Origin: an uncultured bacterium
Lineage (GTDB): Bacteria > Verrucomicrobiota > Kiritimatiellia > RFP12 > UBA1067
Direction: 5' to 3'
Length of the DNA stretch: 12,221 bases
Assembly (NCBI GenBank): GCA_902773475.1
Contig: CACYEO010000011.1
Coordinates: 1-12,221 of the forward strand
Position numbers and translations under genes: made by a program. Positions 1 through 7,253 of this stretch are shown in pieces; the first letter of the stretch is position 1, and each line of letters starts with the position of its first letter. Under the pieces are notes generated by a model. It saw only the letters and a list, made by a program, of their open reading frames with translations. It was not told where the DNA came from and searched no databases.

Positions 1-2
1 AC

Positions 3-140
3 AACGAGCGCGCGCCAAAGGAAAGTTGTTTCAAACAGTTGTTTCCCATAATCAAAAAGCCAGACGGTGAATTGCGCAGATGCGCCCCGAACCCAGGCCA
101 AGGCGCGTACCGTCTTGACTTGAACGGGATTCGCGGGTAA
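3..140 (+). other. Upstream edge region, possible tail of a truncated gene
   Basis: No gene can be assigned confidently here. The frame starting at base 3 stays open for 45 codons to a TAA at 138-140, so it could be the C-terminal end of a gene that begins before the window. The encoded residues match no family I recognise. A second frame closes at 68-70 and the third at 49-51. The longest frame overlaps the whole infA promoter, which argues mildly against it. An 8-bp direct repeat (AGTTGTTT at 24-31 and 37-44) lies within a short stretch that can fold weakly. I see no tRNA-like structure. Confidence 0.2.
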
Positions 141-143
141 AAT
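115..143 (+). promoter_or_regulatory. Sigma70-like promoter of infA operon
   Basis: TTGACT at 115-120 and TAAAAT at 138-143 are separated by exactly 17 bp, and each matches the housekeeping consensus at five of six positions. Transcription would start near base 150, giving a leader of about 25 nt before the infA ATG. The segment is visibly more AT-rich than the genes around it. The site was found by eye, not by a scoring model. Confidence 0.7.
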
Positions 144-164
144 ACGCCTGTTTCTCCATCAAAC

Positions 165-169
165 GAGGG
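165..169 (+). promoter_or_regulatory. Ribosome binding site of infA
   Basis: GAGGG lies 5 nt before the ATG at 175 and fixes this start. It falls inside the predicted 25-nt leader. Confidence 0.65.
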
Positions 170-174
170 TTGTT

Positions 175-402
175 ATGGCGAATGCCGACGATAAAGCGAT
201 AGAAGTGACCGGGACCGTAATCAAGGTTCTGCCTGCCACAATGTATCTCGTCCGTCTTGAAAACGGGCACGAGATTCTCGCCCACATTTCGGGCAAAATG
301 CGCAAATTCTTCATCAAAATCGCTATCGGCGACCGCGTGACAATCGAGATTTCACCCTACGATCTCACAAAAGGGCGCATAACCTACCGCCATAAGGTGT
401 GA
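175..402 (+). CDS. infA: Translation initiation factor IF-1
   Basis: IF-1 binds the A site of the 30S ribosomal subunit in the cytoplasm and, with IF-2 and IF-3, controls selection of initiator tRNA. The 75-residue protein is close to the usual 72 and consists of one S1/OB-fold domain. Family landmarks are all present: the GTV strand near residues 13-15, ENGHEILAHISGKMRK at about 29-44, the GDRV turn, and SPYDLTKGRI near the C-terminus. It has a few extra residues at the N-terminus and a short RHKV end. The gene has its own promoter and ribosome binding site. It is followed after 4 nt by an ABC-F gene, so the two are probably co-transcribed and translationally coupled. No key residue appears to be missing. 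Confidence 0.97.
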   Translation: MANADDKAIEVTGTVIKVLPATMYLVRLENGHEILAHISGKMRKFFIKIAIGDRVTIEISPYDLTKGRITYRHKV

Positions 403-406
403 AGCC

Positions 407-2182
407 GTGGCGGGACGCCATCTCCTCTCGCTGAAATCCGTCTCGCTCGCTTTCGGCGGTCCCTGCGTCCTGGAGGATGCGACGCTCAACATCTGCGCCG
501 GGGAGCGGATCTGCGTGACCGGGCGCAACGGCGAGGGGAAATCCACGCTTCTCAAGATACTCGCCGGGAAAATCAAGCCTGACACCGGCGAAATCTTCAA
601 GGCCCCCGGACTCAAGACGGCCTTTCTTGAACAGGACGTCCCGGCCGACAGGCCCGGCACCGCTCTGGACGCGGCGGGCCCGGGATCTGAACCTTTCCTT
701 ACGCGGCTCGGCGTGGACGCCGCACTGCCGTTTTCTTCGCTTTCGGGCGGAATGCGCCGCCGCACGCTCCTCGCCGGCGTTTTCGCGTCGCAGCCCGACC
801 TCGTGCTCCTCGACGAGCCGACCAACCATCTCGACATCGAATCGATCGAATGGCTCGAAGCCGCGATCCGCCGCATGGCGTCCGCCGCGTTCGTTTTCGT
901 GACGCACGACCGTTCGTTCCTGAAGAAAACCGCGGAGCGCGTGTTCGATCTCGACCGCGGGCGGCTCGCCGGCTGGAACTGCGGCTATGCGGAGTTCGTC
1001 CGCCGCAAACGCGAACTGGAGGAAGACGAAGCCGCCCTCTGGGAGCGCAAGGCCAAGAAGCTCGCCGTGGAAGAAGCCTGGATACGCCGCGGCGTGAAAG
1101 CGCGGACGGTGCGCAACCAGGGGCGCGTGGCCGCGCTTCTCAAACTCCGCGCCGAATTCGCCGCGCGCCGGAGTTCTCCCGGGCGCGCCCGCATGTCGAT
1201 AGACACGGCCGATGCGAGCGGCGAGCGCGTGGTGAAAATCGAAAACGTCTCTTTTTCGTGGCCGGGTTCCGCCAGGCCCGTCGTGAGCGGGTTCACCGCC
1301 GACATCCTGCGCGGCGAACGCATCGGGGTCATAGGCCGCAACGGCGCGGGCAAGACGACGCTTCTGAATCTTCTTTGCGGAAGGATCGCCCCGTCGGGCG
1401 GCAGCGTCACGATCGGAACGCGCGTGAAACTCGCCTTTTTCGACCAGTTGCGTTCGCAGCTGGACGGAGAGGCGACCGTGGCGGAAACGGTAGCCGCCGA
1501 CCGCGAAACCGTGAACGTGGGCGGAGCCGAAAAACACGTATTCGCGTATCTCGCGGACTTTCTCTTCACGCCGGAGCGGGCGCGCACTCCGGTGAAAGCG
1601 CTCTCCGGCGGCGAAAAAGCCCGTCTGCTCCTTGCGAAACTCTTTCTCGAGCCGTGCAATTTCCTTGTGATGGACGAACCCACGAACGACCTCGACGTGG
1701 AGACGCTCGAACTTCTTGAAGAGCGGCTGCAGGATTTCCGCGGCACCGTGCTTCTCGTTTCGCACGACCGCGAGTTTCTCGACAACGCCGTCACCTCCAC
1801 TTTCGCCCTCGAAGGCGATGGAACGGTCGGGATATGCCCCGGCGGATACAGCGACTGGCTCGCGTACAGGAAGAAGCCTGCGGGCGGCGTGGAAAACCGC
1901 GCCGCGCCGCGCGCCGAAAAGGAAAAGCGCGACACGGGCGCGGACGCGCCTGCGGCGCGCAAAAAACTTTCTTTCAACGAAAAGCGCGAACTTGAAGCGC
2001 TGCCGGCGCGCATCGAGGCGCTTGAAAAAGAAGTCGCGGACGCGGAAGCGCGTCTTGCGGATCCGTCGATATTTTCGAAAGACCCCGCCGGCGCGTCCGC
2101 GCTCGCCGCGCAGGTGCCGGAAATGAAAGAAGATCTCGACGCGCTCGTGGAACGCTGGGCGGAACTTTCAGAGCGGGAGTAG
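407..2182 (+). CDS. uup: ABC-F family ATPase, Uup-like
   Basis: This 591-residue soluble protein has two ABC ATPase domains and no membrane segment, the hallmark of ABC-F proteins, which act on ribosomes. Domain 1 has Walker A GRNGEGKST (39-47), signature SLSGG (111-115), Walker B ending LLDEPTNHLD (134-143) and switch THD (166-168). The linker contains EEAWIRRGVKART (222-234) and RNQGRV, typical of Uup. Domain 2 has Walker A GRNGAGKTT (310-318), signature LSGGE (399-403), Walker B ending MDEPTNDLD (422-430) and SHD (452-454). Residues 520-591 form a charged coiled coil like the Uup C-terminal domain, after a low-complexity linker at 490-518. The start is GTG, 4 nt after infA, with AAGGTG at 394-399 spaced 7 nt. 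Oddity: only 33 residues separate LEQD (74-77) from SLSGG, so the helical arm region of domain 1 looks strongly shortened. The subfamily label Uup is likely, but not certain. Confidence 0.9.
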   Translation: MAGRHLLSLKSVSLAFGGPCVLEDATLNICAGERICVTGRNGEGKSTLLKILAGKIKPDTGEIFKAPGLKTAFLEQDVPADRPGTALDAAGPGSEPFLTRLGVDAALPFSSLSGGMRRRTLLAGVFASQPDLVLLDEPTNHLDIESIEWLEAAIRRMASAAFVFVTHDRSFLKKTAERVFDLDRGRLAGWNCGYAEFVRRKRELEEDEAALWERKAKKLAVEEAWIRRGVKARTVRNQGRVAALLKLRAEFAARRSSPGRARMSIDTADASGERVVKIENVSFSWPGSARPVVSGFTADILRGERIGVIGRNGAGKTTLLNLLCGRIAPSGGSVTIGTRVKLAFFDQLRSQLDGEATVAETVAADRETVNVGGAEKHVFAYLADFLFTPERARTPVKALSGGEKARLLLAKLFLEPCNFLVMDEPTNDLDVETLELLEERLQDFRGTVLLVSHDREFLDNAVTSTFALEGDGTVGICPGGYSDWLAYRKKPAGGVENRAAPRAEKEKRDTGADAPAARKKLSFNEKRELEALPARIEALEKEVADAEARLADPSIFSKDPAGASALAAQVPEMKEDLDALVERWAELSERE

Positions 2183-2191
2183 GCGCGGGCG

Positions 2192-2524
2192 TCAGTCCGC
2201 CGGATGCAGGAAAGCGAATGACGAGGCGGGCGAAGACGTGCGCACGAGAACGGTTTTCGCGCGCGACGACAGTCCCGATTTCAGTTCCACCGACCGTTTG
2301 GGCACGCCGAACGCCTCTGCGAGAACCTCCACGAGTTCCGCGTTGGCCTTGCCGTCGGCCGGTGCGGAACGCAGCCGCACCGCAAGCGCGCCGTTGCGGA
2401 ATCCGTCCACGCCCGGGCGCGAAGATCTGGGCGAGGCGCGGACGGCCAGTACGATGCCGTCCGGCGTCTCGCGGAAGACGCCGCCGGAGCCGCCGCCCTG
2501 CGCGTGAATGGCATTTCCGCCCAT
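2192..2524 (-). CDS. DUF167 / YggU family protein
   Basis: This 110-residue cytoplasmic protein belongs to the DUF167 (YggU/UPF0235) family, whose molecular role is not established. The family core is clear: LAVRASPRSSRPGVDG (26-41), LAVRLRSAPADGKANAEL (47-64) with the diagnostic APxDGKAN, then LAEAFGVPKRSVEL and SGLSSRAK (84-90). It carries a Gly-rich N-terminal extension (about residues 1-17) and a short tail beyond the family core. The ATG (2522-2524) is preceded on the minus strand by GAGGTG (2534-2529), spaced 4 nt, which supports this start. It faces the ABC-F gene with only 9 nt between the two stop codons, and has its own divergent promoter shared back to back with the large operon. 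Confidence 0.88.
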   Translation of the reverse strand: MGGNAIHAQGGGSGGVFRETPDGIVLAVRASPRSSRPGVDGFRNGALAVRLRSAPADGKANAELVEVLAEAFGVPKRSVELKSGLSSRAKTVLVRTSSPASSFAFLHPAD

Positions 2525-2547
2525 AGGACACCTCGTTGCAGATGGAT

Positions 2548-2569
2548 TGCGCGCGGACTGCGCGCGGAC
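2548..2569. repeat. 11-bp perfect tandem repeat in DUF167 leader
   Basis: TGCGCGCGGAC occurs twice without a gap (2548-2558 and 2559-2569). On the minus-strand transcript the two GCGCGC cores can pair as a 6-bp all-GC stem with a 5-nt AGTCC loop, about 14 nt upstream of the DUF167 ribosome binding site. It could slow translation, or be a chance slippage duplication in GC-rich DNA. Confidence 0.6.
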
Positions 2570-2576
2570 GGGGCGG

Positions 2577-2606
2577 AGTTTATCCGCTCCCGCCGCGCGG
2601 TGTCAA
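2577..2606 (-). promoter_or_regulatory. Minus-strand promoter of the DUF167 gene
   Basis: Reading the minus strand, a perfect TTGACA occupies 2606-2601. Eighteen bases further is TAAACT (2582-2577); alternatively GATAAA (2584-2579) at a 16-bp spacing could serve. Transcription would start near 2570, giving a leader of about 45 nt that includes a tandem GC repeat and the ribosome binding site. The -35 is strong and the -10 is only moderate. Confidence 0.55.
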
Positions 2607-2615
2607 TGCGGCGGG
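2589..2615. repeat. Inverted repeat flanking the minus-strand -35 box
   Basis: CCCGCCGC (2589-2596) and its complement GCGGCGGG (2608-2615) enclose 11 bases that contain the TTGACA of the minus-strand promoter. Neither predicted transcript covers it, so if functional it would act as DNA, for example as an operator. A second, shorter inverted repeat, GCGGA/TCCGC (2573-2577 and 2583-2587), overlaps the -10. GC-rich palindromes arise easily by chance at this composition. Confidence 0.35.
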
Positions 2616-2647
2616 CCGGGCGGAAAACGATTTTCGCGAATGCACGC

Positions 2648-2676
2648 TTGCCGTGCGGCGGCGAATGCGATATAAT
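2648..2676 (+). promoter_or_regulatory. Promoter of the TPR/Exb/Lol operon, predicted leaderless
   Basis: TTGCCG (2648-2653) and a perfect TATAAT (2671-2676) are separated by 17 bp. The expected start is near A2683, only about 3 nt before the ATG at 2686. No Shine-Dalgarno sequence precedes that ATG. The transcript would therefore be leaderless or nearly so. This promoter probably drives all seven genes from 2686 onward, because no equally good promoter is seen further down. Confidence 0.7.
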
Positions 2677-2685
2677 ACTTGCACT

Positions 2686-5600
2686 ATGAAATTACGCTTC
2701 GCTTTCCAGTTCCAGGCGGGAGCCGCCGCCGCGTGGCTTGCCGCGGCCGTTTGCGCGGCCGCCCCCGCGCTACGCGCGCAGGAGGCGGAAGGCGCGGAAG
2801 ACCCCGCGCTCGAAGAAGACGTGAAGTTCGCGAGCGCGCTGAACAACAACTCGCTGCCCGATTTCGCCGCGACCGTAATCGCGGAGGGCCGCAAGAAATG
2901 GCCTAAAGAAGAGGCGCAGTGGAGCAGGCTCGAGGTCGAGGCGCTCGCCAACCAGGGCAAGTTCGACAAGGTGAAGCCCGTCATAGAGGCGGCGAAATCG
3001 CGCGGCCCGTCCGTCTACTGGGCGATGAACCTTTCCCTTGCGGCGGCGTACTACAGCTACGGCAGGCGCGAGGAGTGCGTAAAGATATACAAGCAGTTCT
3101 TCGACGCGATGAAAGGCAATCCGCCCGCGGACATCAGGAAATTCTACGTGAACGCGGCCTTCACGTACGCCTATCTCATAAAAGACAGGCCGAAGGAGGT
3201 GCTTGAAATATACAAGCCGCTCTACGGCCTTCTCAAAGGACTTTCGTCCGGCTCCGGCAAGGACAAATACGGATCGGAGTTCGAGACGGTCGCTTCCGCC
3301 TACGCGGAACTGCTGTTGAAGACGGCGGAGGAGAATCCGCCCGACAGCAAGATCCGCAAGGCGTGCCTCGACAGCGCAAAGCCGGTGATCAGCGAACTGC
3401 TGTGGCACACCGAGAGCCTCGTGTTCGGGCAGGCGATCGCCATGCGCGCGCACATCGCGCTTCTCGCGGCGGACTCCAAGGGCGGCGCGGGCGTGAAGCA
3501 GGCGCAGAAGATAATAGAAGAATATCTGCCGCAGCTGCGCACCATGCACGACAGGCTCAAGGCGGAAGATCCCGCGAACGAGACGGGCGCGCTGCGGTTC
3601 TCGGCGCTTCCCCAGTGCCGGTTCCTGCTCGCCAAGACGCTGTGGACTGGAGTGCAGGCCGAATTGAAAAAGCCGAAACCCGACGAAGAACGGATAAAGT
3701 CGTGCATATTCGGCGAGCGCAAGGCGGATGGCAAGCGTTCCGGGACGGGCGCGTTCAACCACGCGCTGAACGTGTTCCTGAAATATCCCGAGTCTACCTG
3801 GGCGAGCGACGCCGACGAGCTTTGCACGACGATACAGAAGTTCGTCAAAGACCGCTACAAGGCGGAAATCAAGTACAACGCCACGCCGGAGCAGCGCGCG
3901 CGGGTGCGCCAGATGCAGTTCCAAGAAGCGGACAAATTCTTCGAAGCGAACGATTTCGCGAAGGCGATACCCGCGTACGAGTCCGTGCTGTCGCGCTTCC
4001 CCGAATATCCGGAATCGATCGCCGCGTGGGGGCGCCTTGCCATAGCGAACCTTGAAGAAGGCGGGGCGATTTCCAGGCGCAACGACCCTGAACGCGTCTA
4101 CAGGCTTCTCTGCGCCGAGACTATCGCGCTGCAGCTTGCGGAACGGTACTGCCCGCGCATGCGCGGCAAGGCGGGGGCGCGCGCCGGAGACGACGCGCTG
4201 CGGGTTGCGGGCAAGCTCGACGAACTTGAAGAAGGGGCGGCCGCCGCGGAAATATATTACGCGTATCTGCGCAACTGCCGCAGCCATTCCGCGTATTCGC
4301 AGATGGCCACGGCGCTCGGCTTCAAGGCGTACGCCGACGCCGAAAAGGCCGCAGACGAGGCGGTGAAGCGCGGCAGCGCGGAAGAGCCCGAGGCGGAACA
4401 CGCCAAAGAATCGCGCCGTCTGTACGGTCTGGCGGTGAAGTATCTTTCCTGCGTCCCCAAGACAGCGGTGACGGCCGGCGACGCCATGCTCCGCAAGGCG
4501 CAGGCGCAGATAAAGCTCGACGACGACGCCGGGGCCAAGGCCACTCTCGCCGCTATGATAGAGGCGTTCAAAGACGCGCCGGCCGCGCGCGTGAACGCGC
4601 TCCTCCAGCTTGCGAGCCTCCAGAAGCAGGAAGGCGTCGCCATGCTCCAGGCCACGGAAGAAACGGCCGAAAAGCTCCGCGCCGCCTCCGGCCCGGCCGA
4701 GATTCCCGCAATAATCGGCAAGGCCGACACCAACGACGTCTCCGCCGTAGTGGCGTCGTGCGCCGGGCAGCCGGCGTCCGCCCTGGTGGAGGCGCTCCAC
4801 AAGCGCGGCTCCTACTGGCTCGTGAAAGCGGTCCAGGACTTCACCAAGCTGGCGGTGGACGTCAAAGCCGCGCTCGCAGACCGCCGCACCTCCCCGGACG
4901 ACAGGCGCGCGATGACGCTTTCCCACGAGTTTGCGATGTTCCAGGTGGGCGACAGCTGGCAGCGGCTGACGCATCCGCCGGAGAGGATCGAACAGTTCCG
5001 CGCCCGCGCGGCGGACGCGTATTCGAAATACGTCGAAGAATACCCGAAGGGCACGAACGCGCCGATGGCGTATTTCCGCATGGGCACGCTCTATTCCACG
5101 CTGACGAACGACGCTTCGTCCGTGGCGAAGGCGGGCAAGGCGCTTGCGGATCTCCAGACGCTGTTCCCGGATTCCGATCTCGCGAAGAACTCCATACCGC
5201 GCCTCGCCGAAACGTATCTTGAAATGAACATGCCCGCCGAGGCGGCGGTGCAGTACAAGAAGATGCTCGATTCCGACGGCAAATACAACGAACGCGACTT
5301 CCTGAAGGCCGGCGACGCGCTTGTCGCCAAGAGCAGGTTCGAACTGGCGCAGGAGGCGTACACGAAGGCGATGAAGCTTGCCGAAAAGGGCGAATACGCC
5401 GGCTGGTACGTTCCCAAGTGCCGTTTCGGCCTCGCCAAGGCGTACGCCGGGGCGCGCAACTGGGTCGAGGCGAACGAAACCATCAACGAGTTCGTGGAGA
5501 AAGAGGAAGAGAAGAAGGCCGAGGCGCGGCGCGCCGGGAAGCCCGTTTCGGAAAGCCCGCTCGTGAAAGACGCGCTCAGGCTTCTGGCGGATCTCGGCGT

Positions 5601-6363
5601 GAAGGCCGGGCGCGCGGAGCAGAACGACAAGGTGAGGCAGGAGCGCTTCAACAACGCGGCTGGCGCGTTGAAGAAGCTGATGCAGCGCTATCCGCTCGAA
5701 AACATGGACAAGCTGACCGAATACAGGGCGCTGGCGGCGTCCGGCGATCCCAAGGACAAAGCGGTGGAAGATGCGAAAGCCCGCATCGCGCGCTACTCGC
5801 GCAACAAGACGATGCGCGATTCGATAGTGCTTGAAATCGCGAAGATCCTCGTGCAGAAGATGAAGGCGGAAACGGAGATGGGCCGCACGGAAGAGGCGCG
5901 CAAGTCGCTCAAGAACGTTGCGATATCCTACGCCACGTTCATAAACGAGAACATCCCCGACGGCATTCTCACTCCGCTCGAAGAGCAGCAGGGGATGACG
6001 AAAGAGGCGAAAATCAGCCGCCAGATCGCGGAAAAGCGCGAGGGCGGCGAGATGGAGAACCTCGAGCGCGGCATAGCCGAAGCGATGCAGTATCTCATCG
6101 CGGAAGGCGGCGCGCACAATCTCGAAACCGCGGTGCGCAGCGGCGAATTCTACATGGAGAATTTCCCCGAAGGGCGCGATTTCGCAGCGGTGAAAGGCTA
6201 TGTGGAGCGCGCAAAGGCGCTGCAGGGCGCGGATGCGCAAAAGGAAAAACCCGCGGATGCCGCTTCCGGGGAAAACGCGCCGGCGAAGGCGGAAGGCGCC
6301 GGCAATCCTGAAAAAGCGGAAAAGCCCGGGCCGGCCGCGCCGGAAGCGCCGGCGGCGGCATGA
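2686..6363 (+). CDS. Giant exported TPR-repeat protein, first gene of Exb-like operon
   Basis: This 1225-residue protein is predicted to be exported and to act as a periplasmic or membrane-associated scaffold; no enzymatic motif is seen. Residues 1-31 form a signal peptide (MKLR, then an Ala-rich hydrophobic core, then ALRA before QEAEG). No lipobox is present. Nearly all the rest is alpha-helical with tetratricopeptide-like pairs, clear at about 50-200, 420-460 (DKFFEANDFAKAIPAYESVL) and 790-950 (MAYFRMGTLY, AETYLEMNMPAEAAVQYKKM, LAQEAYTKAMKLAEKG, CRFGLAKAYAGARNWVEAN). The last 45 or so residues are an Ala/Pro/Lys/Glu low-complexity tail. The frame is open back to 2536, but the ATG at 2686 begins the signal peptide and sits just behind the promoter, so it is preferred. 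A TPR protein ahead of ExbB/ExbD recalls CpoB (YbgF) of Tol-Pal, but it is far larger and no orthology is claimed. Confidence 0.85.
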   Translation: MKLRFAFQFQAGAAAAWLAAAVCAAAPALRAQEAEGAEDPALEEDVKFASALNNNSLPDFAATVIAEGRKKWPKEEAQWSRLEVEALANQGKFDKVKPVIEAAKSRGPSVYWAMNLSLAAAYYSYGRREECVKIYKQFFDAMKGNPPADIRKFYVNAAFTYAYLIKDRPKEVLEIYKPLYGLLKGLSSGSGKDKYGSEFETVASAYAELLLKTAEENPPDSKIRKACLDSAKPVISELLWHTESLVFGQAIAMRAHIALLAADSKGGAGVKQAQKIIEEYLPQLRTMHDRLKAEDPANETGALRFSALPQCRFLLAKTLWTGVQAELKKPKPDEERIKSCIFGERKADGKRSGTGAFNHALNVFLKYPESTWASDADELCTTIQKFVKDRYKAEIKYNATPEQRARVRQMQFQEADKFFEANDFAKAIPAYESVLSRFPEYPESIAAWGRLAIANLEEGGAISRRNDPERVYRLLCAETIALQLAERYCPRMRGKAGARAGDDALRVAGKLDELEEGAAAAEIYYAYLRNCRSHSAYSQMATALGFKAYADAEKAADEAVKRGSAEEPEAEHAKESRRLYGLAVKYLSCVPKTAVTAGDAMLRKAQAQIKLDDDAGAKATLAAMIEAFKDAPAARVNALLQLASLQKQEGVAMLQATEETAEKLRAASGPAEIPAIIGKADTNDVSAVVASCAGQPASALVEALHKRGSYWLVKAVQDFTKLAVDVKAALADRRTSPDDRRAMTLSHEFAMFQVGDSWQRLTHPPERIEQFRARAADAYSKYVEEYPKGTNAPMAYFRMGTLYSTLTNDASSVAKAGKALADLQTLFPDSDLAKNSIPRLAETYLEMNMPAEAAVQYKKMLDSDGKYNERDFLKAGDALVAKSRFELAQEAYTKAMKLAEKGEYAGWYVPKCRFGLAKAYAGARNWVEANETINEFVEKEEEKKAEARRAGKPVSESPLVKDALRLLADLGVKAGRAEQNDKVRQERFNNAAGALKKLMQRYPLENMDKLTEYRALAASGDPKDKAVEDAKARIARYSRNKTMRDSIVLEIAKILVQKMKAETEMGRTEEARKSLKNVAISYATFINENIPDGILTPLEEQQGMTKEAKISRQIAEKREGGEMENLERGIAEAMQYLIAEGGAHNLETAVRSGEFYMENFPEGRDFAAVKGYVERAKALQGADAQKEKPADAASGENAPAKAEGAGNPEKAEKPGPAAPEAPAAA

Positions 6364-6386
6364 CAACTTCAACGGACTTGTCCGGC

Positions 6387-6393
6387 AAGGAGA
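6387..6393 (+). promoter_or_regulatory. Ribosome binding site deciding the start at 6401
   Basis: AAGGAGA ends 7 nt before the ATG at 6401. This, and the signal peptide that begins there, rule out the longer reading that extends back to 6200 inside the preceding gene. Confidence 0.75.
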
Positions 6394-6400
6394 CCGAAAA

Positions 6401-7162
6401 ATGAACATGAACATCAAAAAACTGTTTCTCGCGGCGGTCGCGGCGGGCGTCGCGGTTGCGGCCCAGGCTGCGGCGCGCGGCGTAGTCGTGTCCGGCGGCG
6501 TCAAATACGCAGGCAAAATCACGTGGCTCAACGCGAGCAAGAAATACGTGATCGAGACCGCCCGCGCGGGCGGCGGCGCGCAGACCACTGAAATCAAGGC
6601 GGCGGATGTCGCCTCCATCCAGATCGAAAAGCCTTCAGCCTTCGACCAGGCCGTGAAGGGGCGCAACCGCAACGTGCTCGCCTCGATCGTCAAGGAATAC
6701 TCGCACCTCCAGTGGGACGCTCCCGCGGCGGCGGTGCTGTGCGACATCTATCTGGCCGAAGGCAACAAGGCCGAGGCGCTGAAGATATGCGAAGACATAG
6801 TCCGCGCCGATCCCGAGGCCGGATGGAAGGGCGATCTCGCGCCCGTATACTGGCGCAGCCTTCTCGCGAACAACCGCACGCAGGCGCTGGAGCGCGCGCT
6901 TTCGTCGGCGGCGCGCGGCGGCGACAGGCTGTCCAGCGCGCGGGCGCTCGTTATGCGCGGCGACATCATAATGGATTCCGGGAAATCGCGCGAGAACGCG
7001 CGGCGCGCGCTGCTCGACGGCTATCTGCGCGCGTACCTGCTGTACCGCGAAAACGAAGTGGCCTCGATAGTCGGCGGCGAAGCCGCGCAGAAGGCGGCGG
7101 TCTGCTTCGATATACTCGGGCAGACGGGCCGCGCCGCGGAATTCCGCACGAAGACCCGCTGA
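6401..7162 (+). CDS. Small exported protein with beta-rich N-domain and TPR-like helices
   Basis: This 253-residue protein is not recognised by name. Residues 1-23 are a signal peptide (MNMNIKK, hydrophobic Ala/Val core, AQA cleavage site). Residues about 27-78 look like a small beta domain (GVVVSGGVKYAGKITWL, KKYVIET, TTEIKAADVASIQIEKP), with alternating hydrophobic strands ending in a KPxxFDQAV motif. From about 85 to the end the protein is helical, with TPR-like segments such as APAAAVLCDIYLAEGNKAEALKICEDIV. It follows the giant TPR gene after 37 nt and is 91 nt from exbB, so it is probably a second periplasmic partner of the same system. The function is unknown; a protein-protein scaffold is the simplest guess. 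Confidence 0.8.
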   Translation: MNMNIKKLFLAAVAAGVAVAAQAAARGVVVSGGVKYAGKITWLNASKKYVIETARAGGGAQTTEIKAADVASIQIEKPSAFDQAVKGRNRNVLASIVKEYSHLQWDAPAAAVLCDIYLAEGNKAEALKICEDIVRADPEAGWKGDLAPVYWRSLLANNRTQALERALSSAARGGDRLSSARALVMRGDIIMDSGKSRENARRALLDGYLRAYLLYRENEVASIVGGEAAQKAAVCFDILGQTGRAAEFRTKTR

Positions 7163-7253
7163 AACAAGTCCGCCCACGCTGTTTTGAAACTCCGAAACCG
7201 ACATTGACCAACCCAACCCGCCGAGCGCGGAAAAAAGAAAAGAAGGCAAAAAG
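7163..7253 (+). other. Longest intra-operon gap, purine-rich leader of exbB
   Basis: This 91-bp gap is the longest within the operon. It ends in an almost pure purine tract (7231-7253) that includes the ribosome binding site AGAAGG (7241-7246), 7 nt before the ATG at 7254. TTGAAA (7184-7189) and TTGACC (7204-7209) resemble -35 boxes, but no acceptable -10 lies 16-18 bp after either. A short GC hairpin near 7221-7230 precedes an A tract rather than a T tract, so it is not a plus-strand terminator. The gap may be an RNA-processing or mRNA-stability site, but nothing specific is visible. Confidence 0.4.

Noticed and set aside
365..1765. Antisense open frame of 466 codons over the ABC-F gene
   Set aside because: The plus strand encodes all ABC motifs; the antisense product is low-complexity Arg/Gly/His with no recognisable family.
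2183..2191. Bidirectional terminator between the convergent ABC-F and DUF167 genes
   Set aside because: The gap is 9 nt and no stem with a T tract is seen there; any terminator would have to lie within the opposing gene.
2536..2685. Longer N-terminus for the giant TPR protein
   Set aside because: It would place the promoters and repeats inside coding sequence and bury the signal peptide 50 residues in. No ribosome binding site supports it.
6200..6400. 67-residue N-terminal extension of the small TPR-like protein
   Set aside because: It is an Arg/Lys-rich shadow of the preceding gene. The ATG at 6401 has AAGGAGA and starts a signal peptide.
2770..6747. Antisense open frame of 1325 codons covering the giant TPR gene
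   Set aside because: It is a shadow: in GC-rich genes with strong third-position bias one antisense frame is often stop-free. Its translation is rich in Arg, His and Phe with no domain, while the plus strand has a promoter, signal peptide and TPRs.
7184..7232. Internal promoter before exbB
   Set aside because: Two -35-like hexamers are present, but the sequence 17 bp after each is GC-rich or lacks any TATAAT-like match.
7218..7240. Rho-independent terminator between the TPR-like gene and exbB
   Set aside because: The hairpin has only 3 bp and is followed by A rather than T on the plus strand.
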